Shown piece by piece: positions 1 through 9,402 of a stretch of DNA of 64,000 bases (position 1 is the first letter of the stretch; each line of letters opens with the position of its first letter). The notes beneath the pieces were generated by a model. That model did no database searches. It had not been told where the DNA came from and worked only from the letters and a program-made list of their open reading frames with translations. Position numbers and translations under genes: made by a program. Origin of the DNA: Shinella sp. XGS7 (GTDB lineage: Bacteria; Pseudomonadota; Gammaproteobacteria; Burkholderiales; Burkholderiaceae_C). Location of the stretch: positions 4,477,001 through 4,541,000 of the forward strand of contig NZ_CP084758.1 in the NCBI RefSeq assembly GCF_020535565.1. Direction: 5' to 3'.

Positions 1-504
1 CTTCAGACCCAGCTCGCGCAGCAGGCGGCTGCCCAGCAGGATGACCTCGGCGTCCACGTCCGGGCCGTTGAAGCCCAGGGCCTCCACACCCATCTGGTGG
101 AACTGGCGGTAGCGCCCCTTCTGCGGCTTCTCGCGGCGGAACATGGGACCGAAGTAGTAGAGACGGCGGCCCGAGTCGCGCAGAAAGCTGTGCTCGATCA
201 TGGCGCGCACCACGCCCGCGGTCATCTCGGGGCGCAGGGCCAGATGCTCGGCCTGGCCGTGCTTGTCGGCACGGTCCTCGAAAGCGTACATCTCCTTCTC
301 GACGATGTCGGTCACCTCGCCGATGCCGCGCACGAACAGGGCCGTGGGCTCGACGATGGGCGTACGCACATTCTGGTAGCCATAGCGCTGCAGCACGCTG
401 CGCATCTTGCCTTCCAGCCATTCCCAGCGCGCCGACTCCGGCGGCAGGATGTCGTTCATGCCCTTCACAGCCTGCAGGGGCTGCACCTTCTTCTGCTCAG
501 TCAT
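1..504 (-). CDS. hisS: Histidine--tRNA ligase, N-terminal part (runs off window)
   Basis: Class II aminoacyl-tRNA synthetase that charges tRNA-His in the cytoplasm. Only the first 168 codons are present; the gene continues beyond base 1. The N-terminus reads [20 protein letters not shown], the typical HisRS opening. It is followed by class II motif 1 (the region around PPESARWEW) and motif 2 with [16 protein letters not shown], which binds ATP and the acceptor end. The ATG at 504 lies only 5 bases after the ispG stop, so the two genes are probably co-transcribed as the tail of a pilW-rodZ-ispG-hisS operon, a common betaproteobacterial arrangement. Identification is firm; only the C-terminus is unseen. 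Confidence 0.95.
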   Translation of the reverse strand, partial: MTEQKKVQPLQAVKGMNDILPPESARWEWLEGKMRSVLQRYGYQNVRTPIVEPTALFVRGIGEVTDIVEKEMYAFEDRADKHGQAEHLALRPEMTAGVVRAMIEHSFLRDSGRRLYYFGPMFRREKPQKGRYRQFHQMGVEALGFNGPDVDAEVILLGSRLLRELGLK

Positions 505-509
505 GGATA

Positions 510-1784
510 TCAGGCGGTGGCGCCGAAGCGCTTCTCGATGTAGTTCTCGACTAGGGCGTGGAATTCGGCGGCGATGTTCTCGCCACGCAGGGTCAGGGCC
601 TTCTCGCCGTCGATGAAGACCGGGGCGGCCGGCGCCTCGCCGGTGCCGGGCAGGCTGATGCCGATATCGGCATGCTTGCTCTCGCCGGGGCCGTTGACAA
701 TGCAGCCCATCACGGCCACCTTCATGTTTTCCACGCCGGGATACTTGCTGCGCCAGACCGGCATCTGCGCGCGCAGGAAGTCGTCGATCTGCTTGGCCAG
801 TTCCTGGAAGGTGGTGCTGGTGGTACGGCCGCAGCCGGGGCAGGCGGTCACGCTGGGATTGAAGGCGCGCAGACCCAGGGCCTGCAGGATCTCCAGCGCC
901 ACCACCACCTCTTGCGTGCGCGACTCGCCGGGCTGGGGCGTGAGCGAAACGCGGATGGTGTCGCCAATGCCTTCCTGCGCCAGGATGCCCAGGGCCACGC
1001 TGGAGGCCACCGTGCCCTTGGTGCCCATGCCGGCCTCGGTCAGGCCCAGGTGCAGGGCGTAGTCGCAGCGCTGGGCCAGGGCGCGGTAGACCGAGATCAG
1101 GTCCTGCACGCCGCTGACCTTGCAGCTGATGATGATGTTGTCCGGATTCATGCCCAGCTCGCGGGCGTACTCGGCCGAGCTCAGGGCCGACTGGATCAGG
1201 GCCTGGTACATCACCTGCTGTGCGTCCCAGGGCTGGGCGCGCTTGGCGTTCTCGTCCATCAGCCGCGTCAGCAGCTCCTGGTCGAGCGAGCCCCAGTTGA
1301 CGCCGATGCGCACCGGCTTGTCGTGGCGGATCGCCGTCTCGACGATGGCGGCGAACTGGCGGTCCTTCTTGTCCTTGAAGCCGACATTGCCCGGATTAAT
1401 GCGGTATTTCGCCAGCGCCTCGGCGCACGCCGGGTGATCGGCGAGCAGCTTGTGGCCGATATAATGGAAGTCGCCGACCAGCGGCACGTCCATGCCAAGG
1501 CGCAGGAGGCGCTCGTGGATCTTCGGTACCGCCGCCGCGCTCTCGTCGCGGTCGACCGTGATGCGCACGATCTCGGAACCGGCCACGGCCAGCTCCTTGA
1601 CCTGGATGGCGGTCTCGATGACGTCCACCGTGTCGGTGTTGGTCATGGACTGCACGCGCACCGGCGCGTCGCCGCCGATGGTGACGATGCGCGAGCCCCA
1701 GCGCACGGTGGCTTGACGGCTGCGGCGCGGCGCGGGACGCGCGGCGGCGATGGCTTCGGCGATGCTGCTATCGGTATCGATCAT
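510..1784 (-). CDS. ispG: 4-hydroxy-3-methylbut-2-enyl-diphosphate synthase (IspG/GcpE)
   Basis: Penultimate step of the MEP isoprenoid pathway: converts MEcPP to HMBPP with a [4Fe-4S] cluster. The protein is 424 aa, normal for the family. Cluster cysteines are visible in [10 protein letters not shown] (about residues 314-317) and CIVNGPGE (about 360). The start ATG at 1784 follows rodZ by 18 bases. A block at about 1260-1490 (residues ~100-175, [16 protein letters not shown] through NVGFKDKKD to LTRLMDEN) has rhizobial-style codons such as TAT ATC, unlike the surrounding CTG/GCC-rich sequence. That block is one of the suspected mosaic patches. The function is certain; the exact native sequence of the block is not. 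Confidence 0.95.
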   Translation of the reverse strand: MIDTDSSIAEAIAAARPAPRRSRQATVRWGSRIVTIGGDAPVRVQSMTNTDTVDVIETAIQVKELAVAGSEIVRITVDRDESAAAVPKIHERLLRLGMDVPLVGDFHYIGHKLLADHPACAEALAKYRINPGNVGFKDKKDRQFAAIVETAIRHDKPVRIGVNWGSLDQELLTRLMDENAKRAQPWDAQQVMYQALIQSALSSAEYARELGMNPDNIIISCKVSGVQDLISVYRALAQRCDYALHLGLTEAGMGTKGTVASSVALGILAQEGIGDTIRVSLTPQPGESRTQEVVVALEILQALGLRAFNPSVTACPGCGRTTSTTFQELAKQIDDFLRAQMPVWRSKYPGVENMKVAVMGCIVNGPGESKHADIGISLPGTGEAPAAPVFIDGEKALTLRGENIAAEFHALVENYIEKRFGATA

Positions 1785-1802
1785 GGTGGGGACTTCGGGG
1801 GA

Positions 1803-2762
1803 CTACTTGAGCTCCATGCGCACGACGTTGTCGCGGGCCTGGGCCGCCAGATCGACCGCGCTGCCACGCAGCGTGATCTCGGTGCCGGACACATTGCCCA
1901 CACGCAGGCGCAGCGGCGGCAGCACATTCAGTGAGAGCTGCTCGCCGGGGCGCAGCAGGCGGGAGAGCTGGACCTGGCCCTGGGCATCGGTCACCTCCAC
2001 CCAGGACTCCTCGCGCGCCTTGAGCAGCATGGGCACTTGACCCGGCAGCGCGGGCGCCGCGGTGCTGCTGGCGGTGGCCGGGGCCGTGCCGGTCACCGGG
2101 GCCGCCACGGCCGCGGTGGATGCGGGCGCCGGGGCGGGGGCGCTGATCAGGGGCGCCGCGCTGGCCGAGGGCAAGGCGGGCGGCGGTGCGGGCTGGGCCG
2201 CACTGGCAGCCGGGGCCTCGAGCAGGGGCGCGGGCGCCGGTTCGACCTCGGCACCCGCCGGGGTGGCAGCGCTTTCGCTCTTGGCCTCGCCCTGCATCAG
2301 GGGCGGCAGCTGCAGCCACTCGCCGGGCAGCAGATAGACGGCCAGGGCGCCCGCCAGCAGCAGGGCCGGCCCCCAGATCATGGGGCGCTTGAGCCAGTCC
2401 AGGGACAGGCCTTCCTCGCTGGCCATGCGCTCCCGGAAGGGGGTGTTGAGGCCGCGGCTGACGCGGTCCAGCCCGGGCTCGCTGCCGCGCGGCAGCAGCT
2501 CCAGCACGGGCGCAGCATCCACCTTGAGGGCGCGGCACATGGCCTTGGCCAGGGCGCGGGTGAAGGTGGCATCGGGCAGGTCCTGATGGCGATCGGCCTC
2601 CATGGCCTCCAGCTTGGCCTGGGGCACTTTCAGCTGGGCCGCCAGCGCGGCGATATGCAGGCCCTGGGCCTGCCGCGCGGCGCGGAGCCAGGCACCGGCC
2701 GTCTGCGGCACGGCGCTTTGCGGCGCGGCCTGGCTCGGAGCCTCGCTCAAGATCGTGGACAT
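1803..2762 (-). CDS. rodZ: RodZ-like cytoskeletal / helix-turn-helix membrane protein
   Basis: Probable RodZ family cell-shape protein linking MreB to the inner membrane. The order is an N-terminal Cro-like HTH_25 domain (GAWLRAARQAQGLHIAALAA, about residues 22-85), one transmembrane segment (PMIWGPALLLAGALAVYLLP, about 122-141), an Ala/Pro-rich periplasmic linker, and a C-terminal DUF4115 beta domain (SWVEVTDAQGQVQLSRLL). I chose the ATG at 2762 because a strong ribosome site GAGGGGG lies 5 bases upstream. An upstream in-frame ATG at 2780 would overlap the pilW stop. The gene follows pilW and precedes ispG, as in many proteobacteria. Confidence 0.85.
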   Translation of the reverse strand: MSTILSEAPSQAAPQSAVPQTAGAWLRAARQAQGLHIAALAAQLKVPQAKLEAMEADRHQDLPDATFTRALAKAMCRALKVDAAPVLELLPRGSEPGLDRVSRGLNTPFRERMASEEGLSLDWLKRPMIWGPALLLAGALAVYLLPGEWLQLPPLMQGEAKSESAATPAGAEVEPAPAPLLEAPAASAAQPAPPPALPSASAAPLISAPAPAPASTAAVAAPVTGTAPATASSTAAPALPGQVPMLLKAREESWVEVTDAQGQVQLSRLLRPGEQLSLNVLPPLRLRVGNVSGTEITLRGSAVDLAAQARDNVVRMELK

Positions 2763-2772
2763 GCGTTCCCCC

Positions 2773-3567
2773 TCACTCATCGAATCGACCGTTGATCAGG
2801 GCCTGCGCTTCCGGCGATTGCGGGAATCGCCGGCGCAACTGCTGGCCGTAGTCATTCATCTGCACGGTATTGCCCAGGCGGCGCTCCACGCGCAGGGCCA
2901 GCCACAGGCTCTGGGCATTGAGCTGCTCGGGCTGGTCATTGACCCGCCTGACATAGAAGCGGGCGCGGTCGTACTGGCCGTTGCGATACAGCACCTCGGC
3001 CAGGTTCATCGCAATGGCCGGGTTGGACGGATCCTGCTCGAAGGCGCGCAACAGGGTGCGCTCGGCGGCGCCGAACTGGCCGGCCGAGGCCTCGCAGACA
3101 CCCTGCGCCAGCAGGGTGCGCGCCGCGCCGCGGTACTGGGGCTGGGCCAGGGCGCGCTCGAACTGGGCGCCGGCCTCGGCATAGCGGTTCTGCTGGCAGA
3201 GGAACCAGCCGTAGTTGTGCAAGGTGTCGGGGTCGGCCGCGTTCAGGCTCAGGGCACGGCGGAAGCTCTCCTCCGCCAGCGGCAGCTCGCCCATGGCCGC
3301 ATAGACCAGGCCGCGCAGGCTCAGGGCCTCGACCATGTCCGGCTTCACCAGCAGGGCCTGCTTGAGCTCATCCAGGGCGGTGGGCAGCTGGCCGCGGGCG
3401 AAATAGCCATAGGCCAGCTCCACCCGCACGGCGGCGCGGCGATCCAGATCGGTCTGGTCGGAGGCGGTGCGCGGCTCAGCGCCCTGCTTGGCCGTGGTGC
3501 CGGCGCAGGCCACCAGGCCCAGCACCAGGGCCAGAGCGAGCGGGATCTGCAGGAGTCTTGTCTTCAT
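2773..3567 (-). CDS. pilW: Type IV pilus biogenesis/stability lipoprotein PilW (PilF)
   Basis: TPR lipoprotein, 264 aa, needed in related bacteria for outer-membrane insertion and stability of the PilQ secretin. The N-terminus is a lipoprotein signal (LALALVLGLVACAG, lipidated Cys at about residue 21). Several TPR repeats follow, for example AYGYFARGQLPTALDELKQA, LRGLVYAAMGELPLAEESFR and NYGWFLCQQNRYAEAGAQFE. It lies between rlmN (21-base gap) and rodZ, the classic neighbourhood. Pilus genes themselves are not in the window, so the role is inferred from family and synteny. Confidence 0.88.
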   Translation of the reverse strand: MKTRLLQIPLALALVLGLVACAGTTAKQGAEPRTASDQTDLDRRAAVRVELAYGYFARGQLPTALDELKQALLVKPDMVEALSLRGLVYAAMGELPLAEESFRRALSLNAADPDTLHNYGWFLCQQNRYAEAGAQFERALAQPQYRGAARTLLAQGVCEASAGQFGAAERTLLRAFEQDPSNPAIAMNLAEVLYRNGQYDRARFYVRRVNDQPEQLNAQSLWLALRVERRLGNTVQMNDYGQQLRRRFPQSPEAQALINGRFDE

Positions 3568-3588
3568 GAGCGCCCATTCATCAGTGCA

Positions 3589-4713
3589 TCACTGCGGATT
3601 GCGCCCCCCGAGACCATGAACCACCACCGGCGCCCGCACCATGCGCTGTTCCACGCGGGTACGGTCCTGCACTTCGCCGGCCAGTTGGCCGCAGGCGGCA
3701 TCGATGTCATCGCCGCGGGTCTTGCGCACCGTGGTGACGATACCGGACTTGATCAACACCTCGGCAAAGGCCTGCACGCGCGCGTTCGAGCTGCGCTTCA
3801 GGCCCGAGGCCGGGAAGGGGTTGAAGGGAATCAGGTTGATCTTGCAAGAGACCTTGCCACGCAGCAGTTTGACCAGCTGCTCGGCCTGCTCCGGCGTGTC
3901 GTTCACGCCATCCAGCATGCAGTACTCGAAGGTGATGAAGTCGCGCGGCGCCTTCTCGAGATAGCGATTGCAGGCGTCCAGCAGCTCGGCAATCGGGTAC
4001 TTCTTGTTCAGCGGCACCAGCTGGTCGCGCAGCGGGTCAGTGGGCGCGTGCAGGGACACGGCCAGGGCCACCGGCACATCCTCGCGCAGGCGGTCGATCA
4101 TGGGCACCACGCCCGAGGTCGAGACCGTCACGCGGCGGCGCGAGAGGCCATAGCCATGGTCGTCCAGCATCATGCGCAGGGCAGGCACCAGAGCGCTGTA
4201 GTTCTGCAGGGGCTCGCCCATGCCCATCATCACCACATTGGTGATCACGCGCTCGCTGCTCTTGAAGCGCTGGCGCAGGCTGTGCTCGGCGTACCAGAGC
4301 TGGGCGATGATCTCGGCCGTTTCCAGATTGCGGGAAAAGCCCTGATGGCCGGTGGAGCAGAAGCGGCAGCCCACCGCGCAGCCGGCCTGGCTGGACACGC
4401 ACAGGGTGCCGCGGTCATCCTCGGGAATGAAGACCGATTCGACGGCATTGCCGCCGCCCACGTCGAACAGCCACTTGATCGTGCCGTCGGCGGAGACATG
4501 TTCGGAGATCACGGGCAGGGCCGTGATGTGCGCCTTGCCGCGCAGCTTCTCGCGCAGCGACTTGGCCAGGTCGCTCATCTGCTCGAAGTCAGAGGCGCCT
4601 TTCTGATGAATCCAGCGAAACAGCTGGGTGGCGCGGAAGCGCTTTTCCCCCAGCTGCTCGCAGAACGCAGCCAGTCCTTCCAGATCGAATCCAAGCAGGT
4701 TGACCGCGTTCAT
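3589..4713 (-). CDS. rlmN: Dual-specificity 23S rRNA A2503 / tRNA A37 C2-methyltransferase RlmN
   Basis: Radical-SAM methyltransferase that methylates C2 of A2503 in 23S rRNA and A37 in some tRNAs, tuning ribosome fidelity. The protein is 374 aa. The radical-SAM cluster motif CxxxCxxC is CAVGCRFC (about residues 109-116). The substrate-methylated Cys region [12 protein letters not shown] lies downstream in the C-terminal part. The start ATG at 4713 reads [20 protein letters not shown], standard for betaproteobacteria. It sits between ndk (67-base gap) and pilW and is probably transcribed with them. Confidence 0.95.
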   Translation of the reverse strand: MNAVNLLGFDLEGLAAFCEQLGEKRFRATQLFRWIHQKGASDFEQMSDLAKSLREKLRGKAHITALPVISEHVSADGTIKWLFDVGGGNAVESVFIPEDDRGTLCVSSQAGCAVGCRFCSTGHQGFSRNLETAEIIAQLWYAEHSLRQRFKSSERVITNVVMMGMGEPLQNYSALVPALRMMLDDHGYGLSRRRVTVSTSGVVPMIDRLREDVPVALAVSLHAPTDPLRDQLVPLNKKYPIAELLDACNRYLEKAPRDFITFEYCMLDGVNDTPEQAEQLVKLLRGKVSCKINLIPFNPFPASGLKRSSNARVQAFAEVLIKSGIVTTVRKTRGDDIDAACGQLAGEVQDRTRVEQRMVRAPVVVHGLGGRNPQ

Positions 4714-4780
4714 GGGTATTGCTTCTTGCTGTGTTGCTCAGGCCTCCAGGCCTGAGCAGCGCAAGAGGCTTGATGCCGAA

Positions 4781-5206
4781 TTAACGGCTGTAGACGTTCA
4801 TGCCGGGGAAGAAGAACGCCACTTCCTGGGCGGCGGTCTCGGGGGCGTCCGAACCGTGCACGGCGTTGGCGTCGATGCTGTCGGCGAAGTCGGCGCGGAT
4901 CGTGCCTTCGTCGGCGTTGGCCGGGTTGGTGGCGCCCATGACTTCGCGGTTCTTCAGGATGGCGTTCTCGCCTTCCAGAACCTGAACGATCGTCGGGCCG
5001 GAGGTCATGCCGTCAACGAGTTCGCCGAAGAAGGGGCGTTCCTTGTGAACGGCGTAGAAGCCTTCGGCTTCGCGGCGCGACAGGTGCACCATCTTGGCGG
5101 CCACGACCTTCAGGCCGGCGGCTTCAAAACGGGCATAGATCTGGCCGATCACGTTCTTGGCGACGGCATCGGGCTTGATGATGGAAAGGGTGCGTTCGAT
5201 CGCCAT
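4781..5206 (-). CDS. ndk: Nucleoside diphosphate kinase
   Basis: Balances NTP pools by phosphotransfer through an active-site His. The protein is 141 aa, normal size. The start [14 protein letters not shown] is chosen because AGGAG lies 7 bases upstream; a longer reading frame to 5287 lacks support. The catalytic His is in [12 protein letters not shown] (about residue 117). The ends (residues 1-43 and ~110-141, [14 protein letters not shown] to [11 protein letters not shown]) are betaproteobacterial in style. The middle ([20 protein letters not shown] to [13 protein letters not shown], about 4880-5080) uses alphaproteobacterial choices; see findings. A perfect-looking -10 (TACAAT) lies at 5245-5250. 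Confidence 0.95.
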   Translation of the reverse strand: MAIERTLSIIKPDAVAKNVIGQIYARFEAAGLKVVAAKMVHLSRREAEGFYAVHKERPFFGELVDGMTSGPTIVQVLEGENAILKNREVMGATNPANADEGTIRADFADSIDANAVHGSDAPETAAQEVAFFFPGMNVYSR

Positions 5207-5244
5207 GTTTTTCTCCTGAAATCTGGGGCTTGGCAAAACCCGAG

Positions 5245-5250
5245 ATTGTA
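5245..5250 (-). promoter_or_regulatory. Candidate -10 element for ndk
   Basis: TACAAT on the minus strand, 38 bases upstream of the ndk start codon and just downstream of the rluB terminator. No convincing -35 is visible at the expected spacing, so this is a weak assignment. Confidence 0.3.
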
Positions 5251-5263
5251 CTGTGTGACTGTG

Positions 5264-5297
5264 TAAAAACGATCCAGGCCCGCTCAAGGGCCTGGAT
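5264..5297 (-). terminator. Rho-independent terminator of rluB
   Basis: Read on the minus strand, a 10-bp perfect stem (ATCCAGGCCC / GGGCCTGGAT, 6-base loop) is followed by CG and TTTTT. It lies 11 bases after the rluB stop, so it ends the scpB-rluB transcript before ndk. Confidence 0.85.
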
Positions 5298-5308
5298 GGG
5301 TGCCCGAC

Positions 5309-7330
5309 TTAGCGCCGGCCGCGACCACCGCCGCCCCGGTTGCCGCCGCCACCGCCACCACCGCTGCGGTTGCCGCCACCACCACCGCCGCCACGTCCGC
5401 CACGGCGGGTGAAGGCGTCGGCACCGATGTAGCCCACCGAGGTCTGCATGGGATCTGGCTCACGCGGGCCATTGCCGCCACCACCGCCCTTGCCACGGTT
5501 GCCCTGGCCGCCACGGCCCGGAGCACCGGTGCCCTGCGCACCACTGCCACCCGCGCCGAAGCCGGCCGGGAAGCCGCGCTTGCCGCTGGAGGCAAAGCGC
5601 CGGTCGAAGGTCTGCTCCAGCGGGTTGATGTTGTGGGGGATGAAGTCGTCGTCCTCGTAGTCGCTGTCGCGCGAGCGCTCACGACCGCGATCCTGGGCGC
5701 GGTCCGGGCCGCGCTCGGCGGCCTGTTGACGCGGCTGCGGCGGCGCATCCGGGCGGCTGGGGCGCGGCCCCTTGCCGCCACGATTGCGCTTGCCACGCTG
5801 CTGGGCCTGCTCGTCGCGGGCCTGCTGCTGACGCTCGCCGCGCGCCTGCTGCGGGCCACCGGCCAGGCGGCGGATGATGCGCACATCGTCCTCACCCAGC
5901 TCCACCCAAACGCCGCGCTTGAGGCCGCGCGGCAGCACCACGGTGCCGTAGCGGATGCGGATCAGGCGGCTCACCACCATGCCCACGGCCTCGAAGAGCT
6001 TGCGCACTTCGCGGTTGCGGCCTTCGGTGATGACCACGCGATACCAGCGGTTGGCGCCTTCGCCGCCGCCGTCCACGATGCTCTTGAAGGCCGCGGACTG
6101 GCCCTCGATCTGCACACCTTCCAGCAGGCGGGCGCGCTGCTCTTCATTCAGCGAACCCAGCACGCGCACCGCGTACTCGCGCTCCACGCCAAAGCGCGGG
6201 TGCATCAGCTGATTGGCCAGCTCGCCGGAGTTGGTGAACAGCAGCAGGCCTTCGGTATTCAGGTCCAGGCGACCGACCGACTGCCACTTGCCCTGATGCA
6301 GTCGGGGCAGGCTGCGGAACACGGTGGGGCGGCCTTCGGGATCATTGAAGGTCACGACCTCGCCGGTGGGCTTGTGATAGGCCAGGATGCGGGGCGCCGG
6401 CGGCGAGATGCGCACGCGGATCTGCTTGCCGTTGACGGCCACGCGGTCACCGAAGGAGATGCGCTGGCCGATATGGGCCACCTCGCCATTCACCTCGATC
6501 TTGCCTTCGGCAATCATGTCCTCGATGTCGCGGCGCGAGCCGACGCCGGCCTGGGCCAGCACCTTCTGCAGCTTGGGCGCATCGGGCTCGGGCGCCAGCA
6601 CGCGCTTGCTCTCGGCCTCGGCAGCCGGCTCGCTGGTGGCAGCCTCCTCGGCCTCGCTACCATCGAACTCGCCGGCCAGCACCTGGGCAAAGCGCTCGCC
6701 CACGGCAGCCAGCAGCTCCTCGGGCGCGGGCTCGGCACGGCGCGGGGCGCCAGCCTCCTGCCCGTCGTCGCCCTCGGTCTCGCCGGCCTCGAGCGACTCA
6801 CCCTCGCCCCCTTCGGCACCGCCTTCGCCACGACGGCGACCGCGGCGGCGATTGCGACCACGACGGCCTTCGCCATCCGCGGCATCGCCGGACGACTCGC
6901 CCTCGGTGGCGGAGTCGGCCGCGGATTCGGAGGCCTGAGCCACCACCGGCTCGACCGGTGCCGGCTGGACCTCGACCGCGGCAGGCGCCTGGGCCTCACC
7001 CTCCGCCGCCGCGCTCTTGCGCGGGCTGCGGCGCTTGGGCGCGGGCGCCGCTTCGGCAACCGCCGGCTCGGCGGATGCGGCAGGCAACCGCTCGGCCAGA
7101 GCCTCGCCGGCCGACTCGGCCGACGCGACCACCTTCTTGGCGGCGGTCTTGCGCGGCGCGCGCGGCTTCACGGGCTTGGCAGCCTCATCCGCCGCCACCG
7201 GGGCCGCGGCCTCGGGGGCCGCGGTCTCGGCGGGCGCGGCCGCGCGGGTGCTGCGGCGGCGCTTGGGCGCCGCGGCAGCGGCATCGGCCTCGGGGGCCGG
7301 CGGGTTCATGTCGTTGTCGTTGGAATTCAT
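5309..7330 (-). CDS. rluB: 23S rRNA pseudouridine synthase RluB with long N- and C-terminal extensions
   Basis: Makes pseudouridine in helix 89/90 region of 23S rRNA (E. coli U2605). The conserved core begins at about residue 250 with an S4 RNA-binding domain ([20 protein letters not shown]). The catalytic domain follows, with the RsuA-family motif [12 protein letters not shown], whose Asp is the nucleophile. The protein is 673 aa, more than twice E. coli RluB. The first ~245 residues are Ala/Glu/Arg-rich low complexity. The last ~150 are Arg/Gly-rich and end in an RGG/poly-Gly tail. Such extensions occur in Burkholderiales but vary. The start overlaps the scpB stop by 4 bases (ATGA), implying translational coupling. 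Confidence 0.92.
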   Translation of the reverse strand: MNSNDNDMNPPAPEADAAAAAPKRRRSTRAAAPAETAAPEAAAPVAADEAAKPVKPRAPRKTAAKKVVASAESAGEALAERLPAASAEPAVAEAAPAPKRRSPRKSAAAEGEAQAPAAVEVQPAPVEPVVAQASESAADSATEGESSGDAADGEGRRGRNRRRGRRRGEGGAEGGEGESLEAGETEGDDGQEAGAPRRAEPAPEELLAAVGERFAQVLAGEFDGSEAEEAATSEPAAEAESKRVLAPEPDAPKLQKVLAQAGVGSRRDIEDMIAEGKIEVNGEVAHIGQRISFGDRVAVNGKQIRVRISPPAPRILAYHKPTGEVVTFNDPEGRPTVFRSLPRLHQGKWQSVGRLDLNTEGLLLFTNSGELANQLMHPRFGVEREYAVRVLGSLNEEQRARLLEGVQIEGQSAAFKSIVDGGGEGANRWYRVVITEGRNREVRKLFEAVGMVVSRLIRIRYGTVVLPRGLKRGVWVELGEDDVRIIRRLAGGPQQARGERQQQARDEQAQQRGKRNRGGKGPRPSRPDAPPQPRQQAAERGPDRAQDRGRERSRDSDYEDDDFIPHNINPLEQTFDRRFASSGKRGFPAGFGAGGSGAQGTGAPGRGGQGNRGKGGGGGNGPREPDPMQTSVGYIGADAFTRRGGRGGGGGGGNRSGGGGGGGNRGGGGRGRR

Positions 7331-8112
7331 GCGTCGGCTTGCACCTTCTCGCTAGCGTCGGATGCGGGGTCGTCGCCGGGTTCACCGGTCTGGACCGCCA
7401 CAGCGGATGCGCCCGCAGGAGAACTCTCGGGCGCCGGGTTGGGGGTTGGGGGTTCTTGGGGAGAGGTCGGCGCTTCGGCGCCCGCCTCGGTGGGAGTGAA
7501 TTCGGCCGGCAGCTCCAGGACAGCCTCCGCCTCGGCCGGCGAGTCTTGCGGCTCCTGGACCTCGCTGCCCAGCAGTTCGCCCAGGGCGGCCGGCGCCTCG
7601 CCGCCGGCCTCGAGCGCCGGCAGCTGCTCCAGACTGGCCAGACCCAGATCATCCAGGAACTGGCGCGTGGTGGCATAGAGCGCCGGGCGACCGGGGGCCT
7701 CGCGGTGACCGATGACCTCGATCCAGCCGCGCTCCTCCAGCTGCTTGACGATCTGGCTGGTCACGACCACGCCGCGGATGTCCTCGATATCACCCCGGGT
7801 GACCGGCTGGCGGTAGGCAATGATGGCCAGGGTTTCCATCACGGCCCGCGAGTAGCGTTGCGGCTTCTCGGGATGCAGGCGGTCCAGGAACTCGCGCAGC
7901 TCGGGGCGGCTCTGGAAGCGCCAGCCCGAGGACACGGCCACCAGCTCCACACCGCGATGCTCCCAGTCGCGGCTGAGCTCGTCGAGCAGCGCGCGCAGGG
8001 TGTCCGCGCCGACCTCATCGGCGAACAGGGTCCGCAGCTCCCGCAGCGTGAGCGGCTGCTGGGCGCAGATCAGCGCGGTCTCGAGGACGCGCTTTGCATC
8101 CTGGGTGTTCAT
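7327..8112 (-). CDS. scpB: Segregation and condensation protein B (ScpB)
   Basis: Winged-helix kleisin-partner subunit of the SMC-ScpAB chromosome condensin. The N-terminal ~180 residues show the family pattern ([61 protein letters not shown]). The C-terminal ~80 residues are acidic and Pro/Ala-rich with no recognisable fold. The start [14 protein letters not shown] at 8112 has only a weak ribosome site. It is the first gene of a two-gene unit with rluB, a pairing widespread in bacteria. No scpA is visible in the window. Confidence 0.93.
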   Translation of the reverse strand: MNTQDAKRVLETALICAQQPLTLRELRTLFADEVGADTLRALLDELSRDWEHRGVELVAVSSGWRFQSRPELREFLDRLHPEKPQRYSRAVMETLAIIAYRQPVTRGDIEDIRGVVVTSQIVKQLEERGWIEVIGHREAPGRPALYATTRQFLDDLGLASLEQLPALEAGGEAPAALGELLGSEVQEPQDSPAEAEAVLELPAEFTPTEAGAEAPTSPQEPPTPNPAPESSPAGASAVAVQTGEPGDDPASDASEKVQADA

Positions 8113-8311
8113 GGACTTCTGTCAGCGGGCCGCCATCCGGGCGGCGAGTCATTGATCGTGCTTGGGCTCAGGCTCTGAGCGGGCGCGCCGCGCGCCCTCA
8201 CGGACCGCAGCGGGCCGGCATGGCCCCGGGGGCTGGCGGCTCGGATCCGGGAGGAGGACTGCCATTCGCCCCCGGTCTCTGGCCACGCCAACTGCGCCGA
8301 TTGTAGCGCCC

Positions 8312-9349
8312 TCAGCCGCCCCGCTCCTGAAGCACCGGTGTCGGCAGGCCGGCGGCAGCCCAACTATCGGACAAATCCTGTGGCAGGGATGCATCAAAAC
8401 GCAGGGCCGCGCCGCTGATCGGGTGCTGCAGCGTCAGGCGCGCCGCATGCAGGGCCTGGCGCTGCAAACCGAAGGCGGGCGAGCCGCCGTAAAGGCCGTC
8501 GGCCACCAGGGGATGGCCGCGGCTGGCCAGATGCACCCGGATCTGGTGGGTGCGGCCACTGTGCAGCACGCAGTGCACGGCGCTGTACTGCCGGCCGTCC
8601 AGCTCCACCCGGTCCAGGCAGTACACATCGGTGCGCGCCGGCTTGCCCCCGGCCAGCACCGCCATCTTGACCCGCGAAACCGGGTCGCGGCGCAGCGGCG
8701 CGTCAATGAAGAGCTCGTCGGCCACCCGACCCTGGGCCAAGGCCAGGTACTCGCGGTGCACCTCGCGCGCCGCGATCATGCGGCTCAGCGCGGTCACGGC
8801 CTCCAGGGTCTTGCCCACCACCATCAGGCCCGAGGTGTCCTTGTCCAGGCGGTGCACGATGCCCGCGCGCGGCAGCGCCGCCGCGCCGCGGTGATGGGCC
8901 AGCAGGCCGTTCATCAGGGTGCCGGACCAGTTGCCGGCCGCCGGATGCACCACCATGCCGGCGACCTTGTTGAGCACCAGCAGATGCTCGTCCTCGAACA
9001 CGATCTGCAGCGGCAGCGCCTCGGCGCGGAAGGCCTGGCTCTCGGCCGTGGGCTGCAGCTGCACCCGCAGGCGTTGCCCGGCCTGCAGGCGCTGCGAAGC
9101 ACTGCGGGCCAGCTGGCCGTTGACCCAGACACAGCCGCGCTCGATCAGGCCCTGCAGATGGTTGCGCGAGAACTCCGGCGCCAGGCCCACCAGCCAGCGA
9201 TCCAGGCGCTGACCATGGCCCTCGGCGGGCACGTCAGCGCTGCGTTCCTCGACCGCGTCTTCCACCGTTTCCGCCGCCGACTCTTCCGCCGACTCGAACT
9301 CGGGTTCGTCCGCGCCTTCACCCTGAGGGACGGGCAAGGCCTCAACCAT
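8312..9349 (-). CDS. rluD: 23S rRNA pseudouridine synthase RluD-type (RluA family)
   Basis: Pseudouridine synthase expected to modify helix 69 of 23S rRNA. An acidic N-terminal stretch of ~40 residues precedes an S4 domain (QRLDRWLVGLAPEFSRNHLQ) and the catalytic RluA motif HRLDKDTSGLMVVGKT with the nucleophilic Asp. I chose the ATG at 9349 because AGGTGGAG lies about 9 bases upstream; a GTG at 9364 is the only longer option and falls in that ribosome site. It is divergent from bamD, a very common arrangement, and the start codon overlaps the bamD -10 box. Bases 8113-8311 downstream hold only a GC-rich palindrome near 8187-8204 and no gene. Confidence 0.93.
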   Translation of the reverse strand: MVEALPVPQGEGADEPEFESAEESAAETVEDAVEERSADVPAEGHGQRLDRWLVGLAPEFSRNHLQGLIERGCVWVNGQLARSASQRLQAGQRLRVQLQPTAESQAFRAEALPLQIVFEDEHLLVLNKVAGMVVHPAAGNWSGTLMNGLLAHHRGAAALPRAGIVHRLDKDTSGLMVVGKTLEAVTALSRMIAAREVHREYLALAQGRVADELFIDAPLRRDPVSRVKMAVLAGGKPARTDVYCLDRVELDGRQYSAVHCVLHSGRTHQIRVHLASRGHPLVADGLYGGSPAFGLQRQALHAARLTLQHPISGAALRFDASLPQDLSDSWAAAGLPTPVLQERGG

Positions 9350-9354
9350 ATAAT
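9349..9354 (+). promoter_or_regulatory. Candidate -10 element for bamD
   Basis: A perfect TATAAT on the plus strand, 48 bases upstream of the bamD ATG. It overlaps the first codon of the divergent rluD gene. The -35 region (around 9325-9331) is poor. Inference only. Confidence 0.4.
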
Positions 9355-9402
9355 CGAACTCCACCTTTGTTGATTGTCGGCATCCGCAAGCCGGCCTGGA
9401 CC

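Noticed and set aside
8113-8311. A small gene between scpB and rluD
   Set aside because: Short frames there are Arg/Ala-rich shadows without ribosome sites; only a GC palindrome near 8187-8204 stands out.
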